A stretch of 16,986 nucleotides of DNA from Oscillospiraceae bacterium (GTDB lineage: Bacteria > Bacillota > Clostridia > Oscillospirales > Acutalibacteraceae): positions 1-16,986 of the forward strand of contig JAQXLO010000273.1 in assembly GCA_029012165.1 (NCBI GenBank), in the 5' to 3' direction. This document shows, piece by piece, positions 6,625-14,958 of this stretch; the stretch's first letter is position 1; each line of letters begins with the position of its first letter. The translations under genes were made by a program, and so were the position numbers. A model generated the notes under the pieces. The model did not search any database and was not told the origin of the DNA. It was given only the letters and a program-made list of their open reading frames with translations.

Positions 6625-8244
6625 TTACGGTTGCTGTGTGACCGGGCAGAATTCACTTTCGTGTTCAAAGGAAATAAAATTGTTTGCCTTGGAATAGCCC
6701 CAACGCATTTCAAAAACCTTGCAGCCGTCCACGGGAATATACAGCTGTTCTCGGTTTCCACGGTAAACGGGCGCCGGAAGCTTCACTGCACCGGTTTCCG
6801 TTTCGGCAACGTCACTGCCCTGGGTAAATACAGCACGGTGACCGTACAGCTCCAGCGTGACCTTGTCCTTCTCTTTCAGCACTTCGCCGCCTGCAAAGGC
6901 AATCAACGTCGCCAGCGGCGCAAACCAAACGCCGTCCTTTTCCTCGCAGGGCGTGGTCGCTGCCATGATGCCCAAATCCATACCACGGTACTTCATGCGT
7001 GTTTGATTATAGATCGGGGGCAAGGCATAGGGACGAATCTCATCCTTATCCTTGTCGATAGTACACTGATCCGCAATCCGACCGTCGTCCATCAGTGCCG
7101 TCAAGGTCATGGTGTTGCCGTCCACTTCGACAATGCAAACCATGCCTGAGAATTCCTCCTGCGAAAAATATGCGCTGTGCCACACCTTTTGCAGCGAACG
7201 GGTTCCGGGCGGATTCTGGTGGGCGTTGCCGAGCATATAGTGGATGGTTCCCTTGGAGGGCTGGGCAAACAGTTCTTCGTTCTTCAGCGGGAAGCTTCTT
7301 GCAAAATTGTGCTCATGCCCGGAAAAAACCAGATCGAACAGCTCGAAGCCCTCCCGCATGACGGGGTAGGCGTCGTAATTTTGCAAATTGCTGCCGGAGT
7401 AGCAGATGGGGAAATGGTAGGCACCGATCTTCCACGTCTTATCCGTGGCAGAAAGGTCGTCGATCATCCACGCATTGACTTCCTCCGGACCGTTGACACC
7501 GATCACGCCAAAATGCACGTTGCCGTAGTCAAAGGTGTAGTTCTCCGTTTTCCAGTTTTCGGGACCATTGTCGGGATAGGAGCCCTTGAACTGCTTTCCG
7601 AAAAACTCCGCAGGCTCCGAATAGTACCGACCGGTACCTTTTTCATAGTCCTCAAATCCACGGTTGTCGTGATTGCCCAAGGTCATCATAAAGGGCACCG
7701 ACTCCACGATTCCCGTAAGTCCGCTGAAAGCGCCGTTCCACTGCACCTCATGCTGACCGCAGTCCGTATTGTCGCCGCCGGTCAGAATAAAGCGTGTGTC
7801 CGGGTTCTCCTTCAGTATACGCTTGATAAATGCGTTGAACCAGGAATAGTCGGGACAATGGTGGGGATGACCCTTCTGCTGGTCGGAAACACAGATGAAT
7901 TTAAACTTTGTCAGATTCTCGGGTGCCGTGGAAAAACTGTACTCCGCACTGCGGAACGTATCGTTGCCGCAGGTATAAAAGTATTTGGTACCCGGTTTCA
8001 GGTTTTCCAAATGCGCCCAGAACATACTGCTGCAGTCTATGTCGCTTTCAAAGATCTCCGTGACCGCATCCGTGCGCAGCACCTCGTCGGAGTCCTCCGC
8101 TCTGTACAGTACATAGCCGACCGTATTCTCACACCGTGTGCGCCATGTCACCGCCATGGACGTCTCGGCATTTCCGTTGATGCTGAGCATGATGTGATCG
8201 GGCTGATCCGCAGAGCCTCGGACAGGTTTTTTGAAATTGTTCAT
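6625..8244 (-). CDS. Purple-acid-phosphatase-like metallophosphoesterase with C-terminal copper-amine-oxidase-N-like domain
   Basis: This is a 539-residue hydrolase of phosphate esters. Residues about 14-110 look like the Fn3-like N-terminal domain of purple acid phosphatases (PDHIMLSINGNAETSMAVTW). The calcineurin-type phosphoesterase core follows: VSDQQ (D121), GGDN (D158), GNHD (N191, H192), YHFP (H277) and GHEH (H310, H312). The first motif is D-x-Q rather than D-x-H, and the purple-phosphatase Tyr after GD is absent (GDNTD). Residues about 430-530 resemble the copper amine oxidase N-terminal stalk domain (WFAPLATLIAFAGGEV... YIPVDGCKVFEM). No signal peptide is seen. The frame is open 44 codons upstream, but that part crosses the promoter, and GGAGG lies 10 bases before 8244. 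It is the first gene of an operon with the ceramidase-like gene. Confidence 0.8.
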   Translation of the reverse strand: MNNFKKPVRGSADQPDHIMLSINGNAETSMAVTWRTRCENTVGYVLYRAEDSDEVLRTDAVTEIFESDIDCSSMFWAHLENLKPGTKYFYTCGNDTFRSAEYSFSTAPENLTKFKFICVSDQQKGHPHHCPDYSWFNAFIKRILKENPDTRFILTGGDNTDCGQHEVQWNGAFSGLTGIVESVPFMMTLGNHDNRGFEDYEKGTGRYYSEPAEFFGKQFKGSYPDNGPENWKTENYTFDYGNVHFGVIGVNGPEEVNAWMIDDLSATDKTWKIGAYHFPICYSGSNLQNYDAYPVMREGFELFDLVFSGHEHNFARSFPLKNEELFAQPSKGTIHYMLGNAHQNPPGTRSLQKVWHSAYFSQEEFSGMVCIVEVDGNTMTLTALMDDGRIADQCTIDKDKDEIRPYALPPIYNQTRMKYRGMDLGIMAATTPCEEKDGVWFAPLATLIAFAGGEVLKEKDKVTLELYGHRAVFTQGSDVAETETGAVKLPAPVYRGNREQLYIPVDGCKVFEMRWGYSKANNFISFEHESEFCPVTQQP

Positions 8245-8274
8245 TTGACATGATCCTCCATTTCTACAAATGTC

Positions 8275-8303
8275 ATTATAGCAGATACACCCATTCTTTG
8301 CAA
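8275..8303 (-). promoter_or_regulatory. Sigma-A promoter for the phosphoesterase-ceramidase operon
   Basis: On the - strand it reads TTGCAA-N17-TATAAT, with an extended -10 TGC. The -35 box is at 8298-8303 and the -10 box at 8275-8280. Confidence 0.8.
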
Positions 8304-8331
8304 GCAAAAGAAAATAAAATTCTGTTTTGGG

Positions 8332-8361
8332 TTGCAAAAGTGCAGCAAAATATGGTATAGT
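8332..8361 (+). promoter_or_regulatory. Sigma-A promoter for ceramidase paralogue 2 and the DUF5696 gene
   Basis: TTGCAA (8332-8337), an 18-base spacer, then TATAGT (8356-8361) with an upstream TGG extension. It diverges from the phosphoesterase promoter; both use the self-complementary -35 hexamer TTGCAA, 28 bases apart. Confidence 0.65.
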
Positions 8362-8402
8362 TAAAATGGTATTCATTGAATCTAAAGAAAGGATGATGTA
8401 CC

Positions 8403-10067
8403 ATGAAAAAAACGACCCAAAAATGGATTGCCGTGCTCCTTGCGTGCACCATGCTGTTCACCGCAATGATCGTCCCGGCATCTGCAAAAACCGCCGTGCA
8501 GGATGTGGAATCCCCCGAAGCCTCAACCACGGACAAGCTGCTTTGGAACGGTATCAATGCAGTGGTCACCGGTCTGCTGCGCACCATGTGCTTCCTGTTT
8601 CCCAATCCCCGCTGGGAAAGCTATTCCGAGTATTCTCCTGAGAAAGTCGGCATTCTTCCCGGTCGAGATACTTTCCGCACAGAGCCGGACGACGACGCAG
8701 AATGGCGTCTCGGATACGGTCGTGAGAGCCTGATCCCCGAGGACTTTGAAGCCGGCAAGTATTACATGGGACGCAAGCTGAACATCGTCTCTTTCCAGGG
8801 GGACGCCAAAGCCACGGAAGTTTTGGACGACCAGTTCTGCCGTGCAGTCGCCATTGACGACGGCACTTCCGACGGCGCTGTCGCCATTGCTGTCATCGAC
8901 GGCATCGGCGTGACATCCACCGAGATTCGTGAGATCCGCAGACAGGTTAAGGCAAAACTGGGCGAGGACGCTTTTGCCAGCATCAACGTTTCCGCCACAC
9001 ACTGCCACAGTGTGATCGACACCCAGGGGGTCAGCTCCTCTTTCCTGCTGCATCTTTTTGCTGCGCCGATCTGCAACATTCTCAATGTTGAGCTTCCCGG
9101 CACAAAGGATGAGCGAAATTTCAAGAACATTCTTGTTTCCCAGTCCGTAAAAGCGATCTGCAATGCGTACGAGACCATGACTGCCGGCGATATGTATTAC
9201 TCCACGCTGGACGGCAGCGAATACATTTATGACAAGAAAGACCCCATCGTGCCCGAGTGCAGCAACATTGCCTGCCTGCGCTTCCAGCCGAAGGACGAGA
9301 GCATCAACGGCACCTACATGATCAATATGACCGCCCATCCCACCTCTTTCTCCTACAAAAACACCACGGTTTCCAGCGACTATCCCTACTATATGGATAT
9401 GGAATTCAACGCCAACGGCTATAACTTCATCCTGCTCACCGGTGCGATCGGTCAGATCGGTCGAGACACCGGCTCCATTGAGGTTCCCGAGGACAACACC
9501 GACCCCTACTACACGGTCAAGGCCTACGGCAAAACGCTGGCGGACTTCATCCTCGCCAATGCCGGCAAGGATACGGAAACGCTTTCTCCCGTGATCAACG
9601 CTGTGCACAAGGACTTCAATATCACCTGCACCAACTATCTGCTGGTGCTCGCCGTGAAGTGCAGACTGGTCAACAATCAGGCCTTCCGTGTCGGTCTTTC
9701 TCCCAACAGCTGTGTTCTGCCCACAGAGGTCGGCTACATTGAGCTGGGCAACCGTGTCGGTTTCGGTCTGTATCCCGCAGAGCTGTACCCTGAAGTTTAC
9801 TGGGGCCATGCCTTCGACGGCGATATCGCATGGGACGGTACTGATTGGCAGTACAACGGTGAAAACAGTATGTCCCACATGAACCGTGACGGTGTGGATA
9901 TGTATCCGATCTGCTTTGCCAATGACTATGTCGGCTACGTTGTCCCGGACAACGATTTTGCGTTCATGGCGCATGAGCCCGATGAACTGCTTTCCACCGG
10001 CAAATATGCCGCATCCACCATCATTCAGGCGTTCCAGTCCCTGATGGAACAGATTGAAAAAGCATAA
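8403..10067 (+). CDS. Secreted neutral-ceramidase-like metallohydrolase, paralogue 2
   Basis: This 554-residue exported protein has a signal peptide ending VPASA (about residue 28). It shares with the gene at 4992-6605 the same layout and many short blocks: EWRLGYG/RWSVGYG, EYIYDK/DYIYDK, TEVGYIELG/TEVGYMELG, and NDYVGYVVPDND/NDQMGYTQPDNE. Putative zinc ligands are H200 and H202 in SATHCHSVID, H312 in TAHPTSF, E460 in YPAELYPE, and Y512. Its ATHCHS and AHPTSF motifs are nearer to classic ceramidases (THTHSGPG, HPTSM) than those of paralogue 1. A ceramidase-type amide hydrolase acting outside the cell is the best family call; the substrate is inferred only. The ATG at 8403 has AAAGGA about 9 bases upstream. 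The DUF5696 gene follows 19 bases after the stop. Confidence 0.77.
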   Translation: MKKTTQKWIAVLLACTMLFTAMIVPASAKTAVQDVESPEASTTDKLLWNGINAVVTGLLRTMCFLFPNPRWESYSEYSPEKVGILPGRDTFRTEPDDDAEWRLGYGRESLIPEDFEAGKYYMGRKLNIVSFQGDAKATEVLDDQFCRAVAIDDGTSDGAVAIAVIDGIGVTSTEIREIRRQVKAKLGEDAFASINVSATHCHSVIDTQGVSSSFLLHLFAAPICNILNVELPGTKDERNFKNILVSQSVKAICNAYETMTAGDMYYSTLDGSEYIYDKKDPIVPECSNIACLRFQPKDESINGTYMINMTAHPTSFSYKNTTVSSDYPYYMDMEFNANGYNFILLTGAIGQIGRDTGSIEVPEDNTDPYYTVKAYGKTLADFILANAGKDTETLSPVINAVHKDFNITCTNYLLVLAVKCRLVNNQAFRVGLSPNSCVLPTEVGYIELGNRVGFGLYPAELYPEVYWGHAFDGDIAWDGTDWQYNGENSMSHMNRDGVDMYPICFANDYVGYVVPDNDFAFMAHEPDELLSTGKYAASTIIQAFQSLMEQIEKA

Positions 10068-10086
10068 TCTATCCAAAGGATTTCCT

Positions 10087-12378
10087 ATGTCTATTCATGT
10101 GAAAACAATTTTCCGGGCGGCTGTCTCGCTGGTTCTGGTCTGCGCAATTCTGCTTGCGGCAGGCTGTGCCGGCGGAAAAGGCACCGTCCCGGCCGCCGCA
10201 GTGCGCACCATCAGCGGAGAGATCACGCAGCGCAAAAGCAAGGTCGCCGACCGTTCTTTACACCTGATCGACGCCGATACCCTCGGCGCACCCATGGCGT
10301 CCTCGGGACTTTTGCAGTTGTATCTGGATGACAACAGCTTCGGCATTGCACTGTATGAAAAAACAAAAGAAAAATATTGGTACTCCCTGCCCGCAACGCC
10401 CGGCGCAAATTACGACTACTCGGCCGCCACGGTGGAGCTGGACGTGCTGTATGGCAACACCTTATATAAGCTGAACTCGCAGGACGACAGTATGCTGTAC
10501 CGCAACGTTGCCTGTGACACGCTGGGCGACAGCTCCCTATTCGGCTTTTTTGTGACGTATGTCATGACGCCCGACGCCGCAACAGCGCAAAAGGTGAGCA
10601 GTGAGGAGATTTTTAACGGCACGATCTCCTCCGCCAACTTTTCCAAAACAGATATAGCCTTTCAGGTGCGCGTCACCTATGAACTGCTGGACGGAAACCT
10701 GTATGTCTCGGCAGACTGGAAAAATCTGTCGGAAAACCCGGATGCCGTTGTCTGTGATCTGACGCTCCTGCCCTTCTTCGGCGCCAGTGCACAGGGGGAA
10801 AAGGGAGACTATATGCTTGTTCCCGACGGCTGCGGTGCCGCTATCCATACCGATGTGGAAGATGACGCCTTTGAGCCCCTCGCTTTGCGTGTCTACGGCG
10901 AGAACCCCTCCGTGGAAGCAAATACAGACACACTGCCCGCCCTCTTTCCGGCGTTCGGCGCCAAGCAGGGCAACAACGCCTTTGCGGTAATCATCGAAGA
11001 GGGCGATGCGATTGCGACCATTCACGCCGACAGAACCGGCGGGGAACACGGATTGAATACGGTCGGTGCTTCCTTCTGTATTACAGAAAAAAAGGAAACC
11101 GAAAAATCCGGCAAGCCGGTGACTTACGTCAGCAAAAACGCCTACGACGGAGAGATCAAACTCTGTGTCCGTCTTCTCGGCGGTGCCAACGCAGGACTGG
11201 ACGGTTTGGCGGCTGCCTGCCGTGAGCAGTTTATGCGCACAGGATATCTATCCACAGACACCGTTTCCAATGAGGAATACCTCCCCTTTCAATTAAACAT
11301 TGTCGGTACCCGTACAGAAAAAGCGAAGTTCATCCCTGTGTTCAGTACGGTGAAATCACTGACCTCCTTTGAGCAAGCGAAGGATCTGCTGGAGCGCATG
11401 AAAGCCAAGGGCATCAACAATGTGGACGTCCGTTTTAAAAATGCGCTGCAGGGCGGATCTGATCCAACAGACGCCGGACGGCTGCGCATCCTGCGCAAGT
11501 TGGGCGGCAAAAAAGGTTTTTCTGCGCTTGCCGATTACACAACGGCACAGGGACACAGTTTGTTCCTCGACGCGCCGCTGTTCTCCTTCAGCAGCCGCAG
11601 CAAATCAAGCAGCTCCAAAGCGCTTTCCATCGAAAGCGATAATGCCCTGCACACCGTGCACGACTCGCTGAACGGTGACTTTTCCCAAAAACTTCTGCGC
11701 ACCGGCGCCATAGAATCATCGATCATCGGTATTCTGACGGATGCCAAAAAGCTTCGTTTTGACGGTTTATGTATCTCGGACGCCTCCAAGGTGCTGTACA
11801 GCGACTATGCGGACGGTTTTTCCGGCAGGAGCCGCACCATGCAGATTCTGCAAGAGAACCTGCCCTCGCTGTCCACAAACCGACTGTTGATGGTGGATAC
11901 CGGGAACTTCTATGCCATTAAGCACGCAAACATCATATCCTGCCTGCCCCAAACCCCTGCCCGCACAGAGCGTCAAGGGCTTTACACCGCCGTTCCCTTT
12001 GTGCAGATGATCCTGCACGGCACACTGGACTATACGGGAACGCCGGTCAATCTGGCTGAGGACACCGTTTTGGCACAGCTTCGCAGTGTTGAGTTTGGCT
12101 GTACCCCCTGCTACGAATGGTGCTACAGTCAAGACGGCGGAGATATTTACTGCTTTGAAAACCAGCTCAATGATGCGGTGGACTTTTATCTGAAAGCCAA
12201 TGCGGCTTTGTCTGATCTTCGAGATGCCCGCATTACCGACAACGGTTCCACATCTACTGCGGGTGTTCATTTTACCCAGTTCGACAACGGCGCCATCCTG
12301 TATGTCAACTATAACGATACAGAAGCCGCCGTTGGCAACATCCACATTCCCGCAAACTCCTTCCAGCGTATCGGTTAA
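10087..12378 (+). CDS. DUF5696-type lipoprotein
   Basis: This 763-residue protein is probably exported as a lipoprotein: the N-terminal hydrophobic segment ends LLAAGC (Cys27), and a Gly/Ala-rich linker follows. A conserved-looking block around residues 230-275 reads LLPFFGA...GDYMLVPDGCGAAI...RVYGE, which fits the DUF5696 family as I remember it. The C-terminal half (about 400-680) has alternating alpha/beta character with LLMVDTGNFYAI. A glycosidase-like barrel is possible but not demonstrated. The start at 10087 is chosen over an upstream in-frame ATG at 10054, because the latter overlaps the previous gene, whereas AAAGGA sits 6 bases before 10087. Same operon as ceramidase paralogue 2. 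A terminator follows. Function unknown. Confidence 0.75.
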   Translation: MSIHVKTIFRAAVSLVLVCAILLAAGCAGGKGTVPAAAVRTISGEITQRKSKVADRSLHLIDADTLGAPMASSGLLQLYLDDNSFGIALYEKTKEKYWYSLPATPGANYDYSAATVELDVLYGNTLYKLNSQDDSMLYRNVACDTLGDSSLFGFFVTYVMTPDAATAQKVSSEEIFNGTISSANFSKTDIAFQVRVTYELLDGNLYVSADWKNLSENPDAVVCDLTLLPFFGASAQGEKGDYMLVPDGCGAAIHTDVEDDAFEPLALRVYGENPSVEANTDTLPALFPAFGAKQGNNAFAVIIEEGDAIATIHADRTGGEHGLNTVGASFCITEKKETEKSGKPVTYVSKNAYDGEIKLCVRLLGGANAGLDGLAAACREQFMRTGYLSTDTVSNEEYLPFQLNIVGTRTEKAKFIPVFSTVKSLTSFEQAKDLLERMKAKGINNVDVRFKNALQGGSDPTDAGRLRILRKLGGKKGFSALADYTTAQGHSLFLDAPLFSFSSRSKSSSSKALSIESDNALHTVHDSLNGDFSQKLLRTGAIESSIIGILTDAKKLRFDGLCISDASKVLYSDYADGFSGRSRTMQILQENLPSLSTNRLLMVDTGNFYAIKHANIISCLPQTPARTERQGLYTAVPFVQMILHGTLDYTGTPVNLAEDTVLAQLRSVEFGCTPCYEWCYSQDGGDIYCFENQLNDAVDFYLKANAALSDLRDARITDNGSTSTAGVHFTQFDNGAILYVNYNDTEAAVGNIHIPANSFQRIG

Positions 12379-12396
12379 GATATCACGCAAAATAAT

Positions 12397-12442
12397 AAAA
12401 CAGATGGATCAAAAGCTTCGACTTCGGATCCATCTGTTTTTT
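12397..12442 (+). terminator. Bidirectional intrinsic terminator
   Basis: Arms 12397-12410 and 12427-12440 pair over 14 bp (AAAACAGATGGATC with GATCCATCTGTTTT), followed by further T residues on the + strand. On the - strand the stem is followed by ATTATTTT. It lies between the convergent DUF5696 gene and the symporter. Confidence 0.92.
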
Positions 12443-12452
12443 CTCTTCTGTT

Positions 12453-13976
12453 TTATTCGATCACGATACCTTTTGCCGCACGCTGTTGTGCCAGTTCTCG
12501 TGTAATTCTCTCTTTCTTCTCGCCGACAATGTCGTAGAAGAAGATGGGAATGGAACACAGCAGCAAGCTGATGCCGGGAATCAACGTGACCAGGGAGAAC
12601 ATAGCGAAATTCTGTCCGGCTGTCAGATCAAACGCAAAGATGGGATTGCCGCCCGTATCGCCGTACATTTTTTCAATGTCAATGTGCATCGCCATGTACA
12701 TCAGGATAATCACAACGGTCGTCATGGCGTTGCCCAGCTTGTTGACAAAGGACTGGCAGGCAGAGCCGAGACCGTTGTCCCGGTAGCCTGTCTCCCATTC
12801 CATGTAGTCCAGACTGTCGCACACCATGGCGTAGGAAACCACGTTGATCACACCCAGCGGAATACTGGCGATAATCAAAAACGGAATACAGATGTAAAGG
12901 TTCTGCGTTGTCCAGCCGACAATACAGGACAAGACATCCGCCACAAAGCCGCCGATGCAGGTATAGATCACCAGCTGTTTGTAGTTGAACCACTTGTACA
13001 AAAACGGCAAAACGACCATGGCGCCGAACATACCCACCGCCACACTGGCCTGAATGATCATGGTTACCTTGGAGATGCTCGCCTGTGCGGCAAATTGGAG
13101 CTGTTCCGTTGTCATACCCGTAGTGTCGGGACCCATATAGAATCCGTAACGTCCGACGTGTACCGCTGCCGCCTGAAGCATATAGCGACCAAAGCTGAGC
13201 ACGCCCATCAGCACCACCAGCATCAAGGGTTTGCAGTGGAAAATGCGGGAAATGACCGACCGCTCTCCCGCAACCTTTTTAGGGGCGTTGGGCAGCTGGA
13301 TGCGCTCCTTGACCTTAAAGGAGGACAGCGCAAACAGGGACATTCCGATAACCGACGCCACAATGGCGGAATAGAGGTATTTATTCTGCTCCAGCGTTGT
13401 TGCATCCATTCCGCCTGCCTTTGCCAGAACCATACCGATGCCCAGCGGCAGGATCGTCGCAATGCCCGTACCGATGCCGCCCCATGTGTGTCCGAACGAA
13501 ACCAGCTTGCCACGCTCCTCCGGGTTTGGCGTCATCACGTTGGCACAGCCCCAAAAAGGCACGTCCGCCATGGTGTTGATCATGCCCCAAAAGACATAGA
13601 CCACCGCCGCATAAATGTACATAATCGTCCCCGTTAAGCCGGGATTCCAAAACAGCAATACTGTGAAGATCGCCAAGGGAACGGAAACGATCGCCGCATA
13701 CGGACGCATACGCCCCCACTTCATGGTGTGACGGTCCACGATTCGCCCCATAAAGGGATCGTTGATCGCATCCCACACACGGGCGAGCAGCATCAGCAAG
13801 AGAACAAAAATGGGAGACAGGCGCATAACACTCATGTAATAGTCCGTTATATAGCCGGACATACAGCTGTACACCAGACTTTGACCGAGCGCAGCAATCA
13901 TGTAAACATTATATTCCGACCGTGGAATATAGTTTTTCATGGGAGTCTTCAGTGATTTTTCTTCTGTTTTAGCCAT
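12453..13976 (-). CDS. GPH-family (MelB-like) sugar:cation symporter
   Basis: This 507-residue inner membrane transporter has about 12 hydrophobic segments. It belongs to the glycoside-pentoside-hexuronide:cation symporter family of the major facilitator superfamily. The family signature is clear: ARVWDAINDPFMGRIVDR (about 65-82) followed by KWGRMRPY (86-93), equivalent to the cation- and sugar-site region of MelB. Members import galactosides, xylosides or glucuronides with Na+, H+ or Li+. The substrate cannot be read from the sequence. TAGGAGTG precedes the ATG with suitable spacing. It is monocistronic, with its own promoter immediately behind the spo0A terminator. The galactokinase in the window makes a galactoside plausible, but the two are not linked in an operon. 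Confidence 0.9.
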   Translation of the reverse strand: MAKTEEKSLKTPMKNYIPRSEYNVYMIAALGQSLVYSCMSGYITDYYMSVMRLSPIFVLLLMLLARVWDAINDPFMGRIVDRHTMKWGRMRPYAAIVSVPLAIFTVLLFWNPGLTGTIMYIYAAVVYVFWGMINTMADVPFWGCANVMTPNPEERGKLVSFGHTWGGIGTGIATILPLGIGMVLAKAGGMDATTLEQNKYLYSAIVASVIGMSLFALSSFKVKERIQLPNAPKKVAGERSVISRIFHCKPLMLVVLMGVLSFGRYMLQAAAVHVGRYGFYMGPDTTGMTTEQLQFAAQASISKVTMIIQASVAVGMFGAMVVLPFLYKWFNYKQLVIYTCIGGFVADVLSCIVGWTTQNLYICIPFLIIASIPLGVINVVSYAMVCDSLDYMEWETGYRDNGLGSACQSFVNKLGNAMTTVVIILMYMAMHIDIEKMYGDTGGNPIFAFDLTAGQNFAMFSLVTLIPGISLLLCSIPIFFYDIVGEKKERITRELAQQRAAKGIVIE

Positions 13977-14006
13977 CTGTCACACTCCTATATCAGTATT
14001 AAATCC

Positions 14007-14035
14007 ATTATAGAGTCTCTGACAGAAAAAGTCAA
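14007..14035 (-). promoter_or_regulatory. Sigma-A promoter of the symporter gene
   Basis: TTGACT-N17-TATAAT on the - strand, with the -35 box at 14030-14035 and the -10 box at 14007-14012. The -35 box touches the T tract of the spo0A terminator. Confidence 0.82.
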
Positions 14036-14065
14036 TAAAAAAGCAGAGGCCTCCTTGACCTCTGC
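14036..14065 (-). terminator. Intrinsic terminator of spo0A
   Basis: On the - strand GCAGAGG (14065-14059) pairs with CCTCTGC (14049-14043) around a 9-nt loop, followed by TTTTTTATT. It lies 12 bases after the spo0A stop codon. Confidence 0.9.
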
Positions 14066-14077
14066 CGGAAAAAACTT

Positions 14078-14845
14078 TTAGGATGCTTTCAAACGCAGGC
14101 GCAGCTTGTCGCTGATCATGGCGATAAACTCTGAGTTCGTCGGTTTGCCACGGGAGGTTTGAATCGTGTAGCCGAAGTATGCGGACAAAACGTCCACGTC
14201 TCCCCTGTCCCACGCCACTTCGATGGCGTGACGGATGGCACGTTCCACACGGGAGGGCGTTGTTTTGAATTTGCGGGCAACACTCGGGTACAGCACTTTG
14301 GTCACAGAGCTCATCATATCGCTGTTATTTACCGTCAAAATGATGGATTCTCGCAGATACTGGTATCCCTTGATATGGGCAGGAACTCCCAGCTGGTGCA
14401 TGATGTCAGACACCAGAATCAGAATGTTGTCCTCCGAAACCACAGTCGGATCGTGGGGCGTACTGCCCTTGTACCACCCGGTGAGCTGCGTGATGCGCTC
14501 GGTCAGCATGGGGATGTTGACCGGCTTGAGCATATAGTAGTCCGCACCGCTCTGAATGGTCTCCTTTTCCAAATTGGGATTGTTCACCGCAGACAAAACC
14601 AGCGTGATGGGCTTGCGCATCCCCTTTTTGCGGATGCCCGCCAAAACACCCAGCGCATCCATGCGGGAAAGGCAGCAGTCCATCACCAGAATGTCCGGCT
14701 CCGCCTTTTCCACCATGTTCAGGATCTCCGTACCGTCCTTGGGAACCACCGTCACCTCGTACCCCGCACTGCGCAGCGCAGAGGTGCAGCCGCCGGTAAA
14801 CTCCGTGCCGTCATCGGAAAGCAAAACTTTAAACTTTTTATTCAT
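14078..14845 (-). CDS. spo0A: Sporulation response regulator Spo0A
   Basis: It is the master transcription factor for entry into sporulation, activated by phosphorylation and binding 0A boxes. The 255-residue protein has an N-terminal receiver domain (about 1-125) with D11, D12, phospho-acceptor D56, S85 and K107. It then has the highly conserved Spo0A DNA-binding domain (about 145-255): GVPAHIKGYQYLRE, TKVLYPSVARKFKTTPSRVERAIRHAIEVAW, FGYT and KPTNSEFIAMISDKLRL. The usual Met-Pro three residues after the phospho-Asp is Leu-Ser here. The start at 14845 has AGGAGG 9 bases upstream; the frame is open 21 codons further but crosses the promoter. It follows spoIVB with a 113-bp gap and has its own promoter and terminator. 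This is the canonical Bacillota spoIVB-spo0A arrangement. Confidence 0.97.
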   Translation of the reverse strand: MNKKFKVLLSDDGTEFTGGCTSALRSAGYEVTVVPKDGTEILNMVEKAEPDILVMDCCLSRMDALGVLAGIRKKGMRKPITLVLSAVNNPNLEKETIQSGADYYMLKPVNIPMLTERITQLTGWYKGSTPHDPTVVSEDNILILVSDIMHQLGVPAHIKGYQYLRESIILTVNNSDMMSSVTKVLYPSVARKFKTTPSRVERAIRHAIEVAWDRGDVDVLSAYFGYTIQTSRGKPTNSEFIAMISDKLRLRLKAS

Positions 14846-14879
14846 CTTTGTATTCCTCCTGTCTTTTAATGACGGCATT

Positions 14880-14908
14880 ATTCTACCATAGTTGGTAAAA
14901 ATTGTCAA
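14880..14908 (-). promoter_or_regulatory. Strong sigma-A promoter of spo0A
   Basis: TTGACA-N17-TAGAAT with an extended -10 TGG; the -35 box is at 14903-14908 and the -10 box at 14880-14885. The -10 area GTAGAATAA also fits the sigma-H -10 pattern RNNGAATWW, but no matching sigma-H -35 was found. A small inverted repeat, TACCA-N4-TGGTA (14884-14897), lies across it. Confidence 0.85.
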
Positions 14909-14958
14909 TACTTTTTGGGAATTTTTTTACATTTTTTCCCTTTTTATAAAGCAACAAT

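Noticed and set aside
8523..10076. Long open frame (517 codons) on the - strand opposite ceramidase paralogue 2
   Set aside because: Antisense shadow of a well-supported gene; no domain and no ribosome binding site.
12486..13637. Open frame of 383 codons on the + strand opposite the symporter
   Set aside because: Its composition (His, Gln, Asn, Arg-rich) is that of an antisense shadow of membrane segments; the opposite strand carries the clear MelB-type signature.
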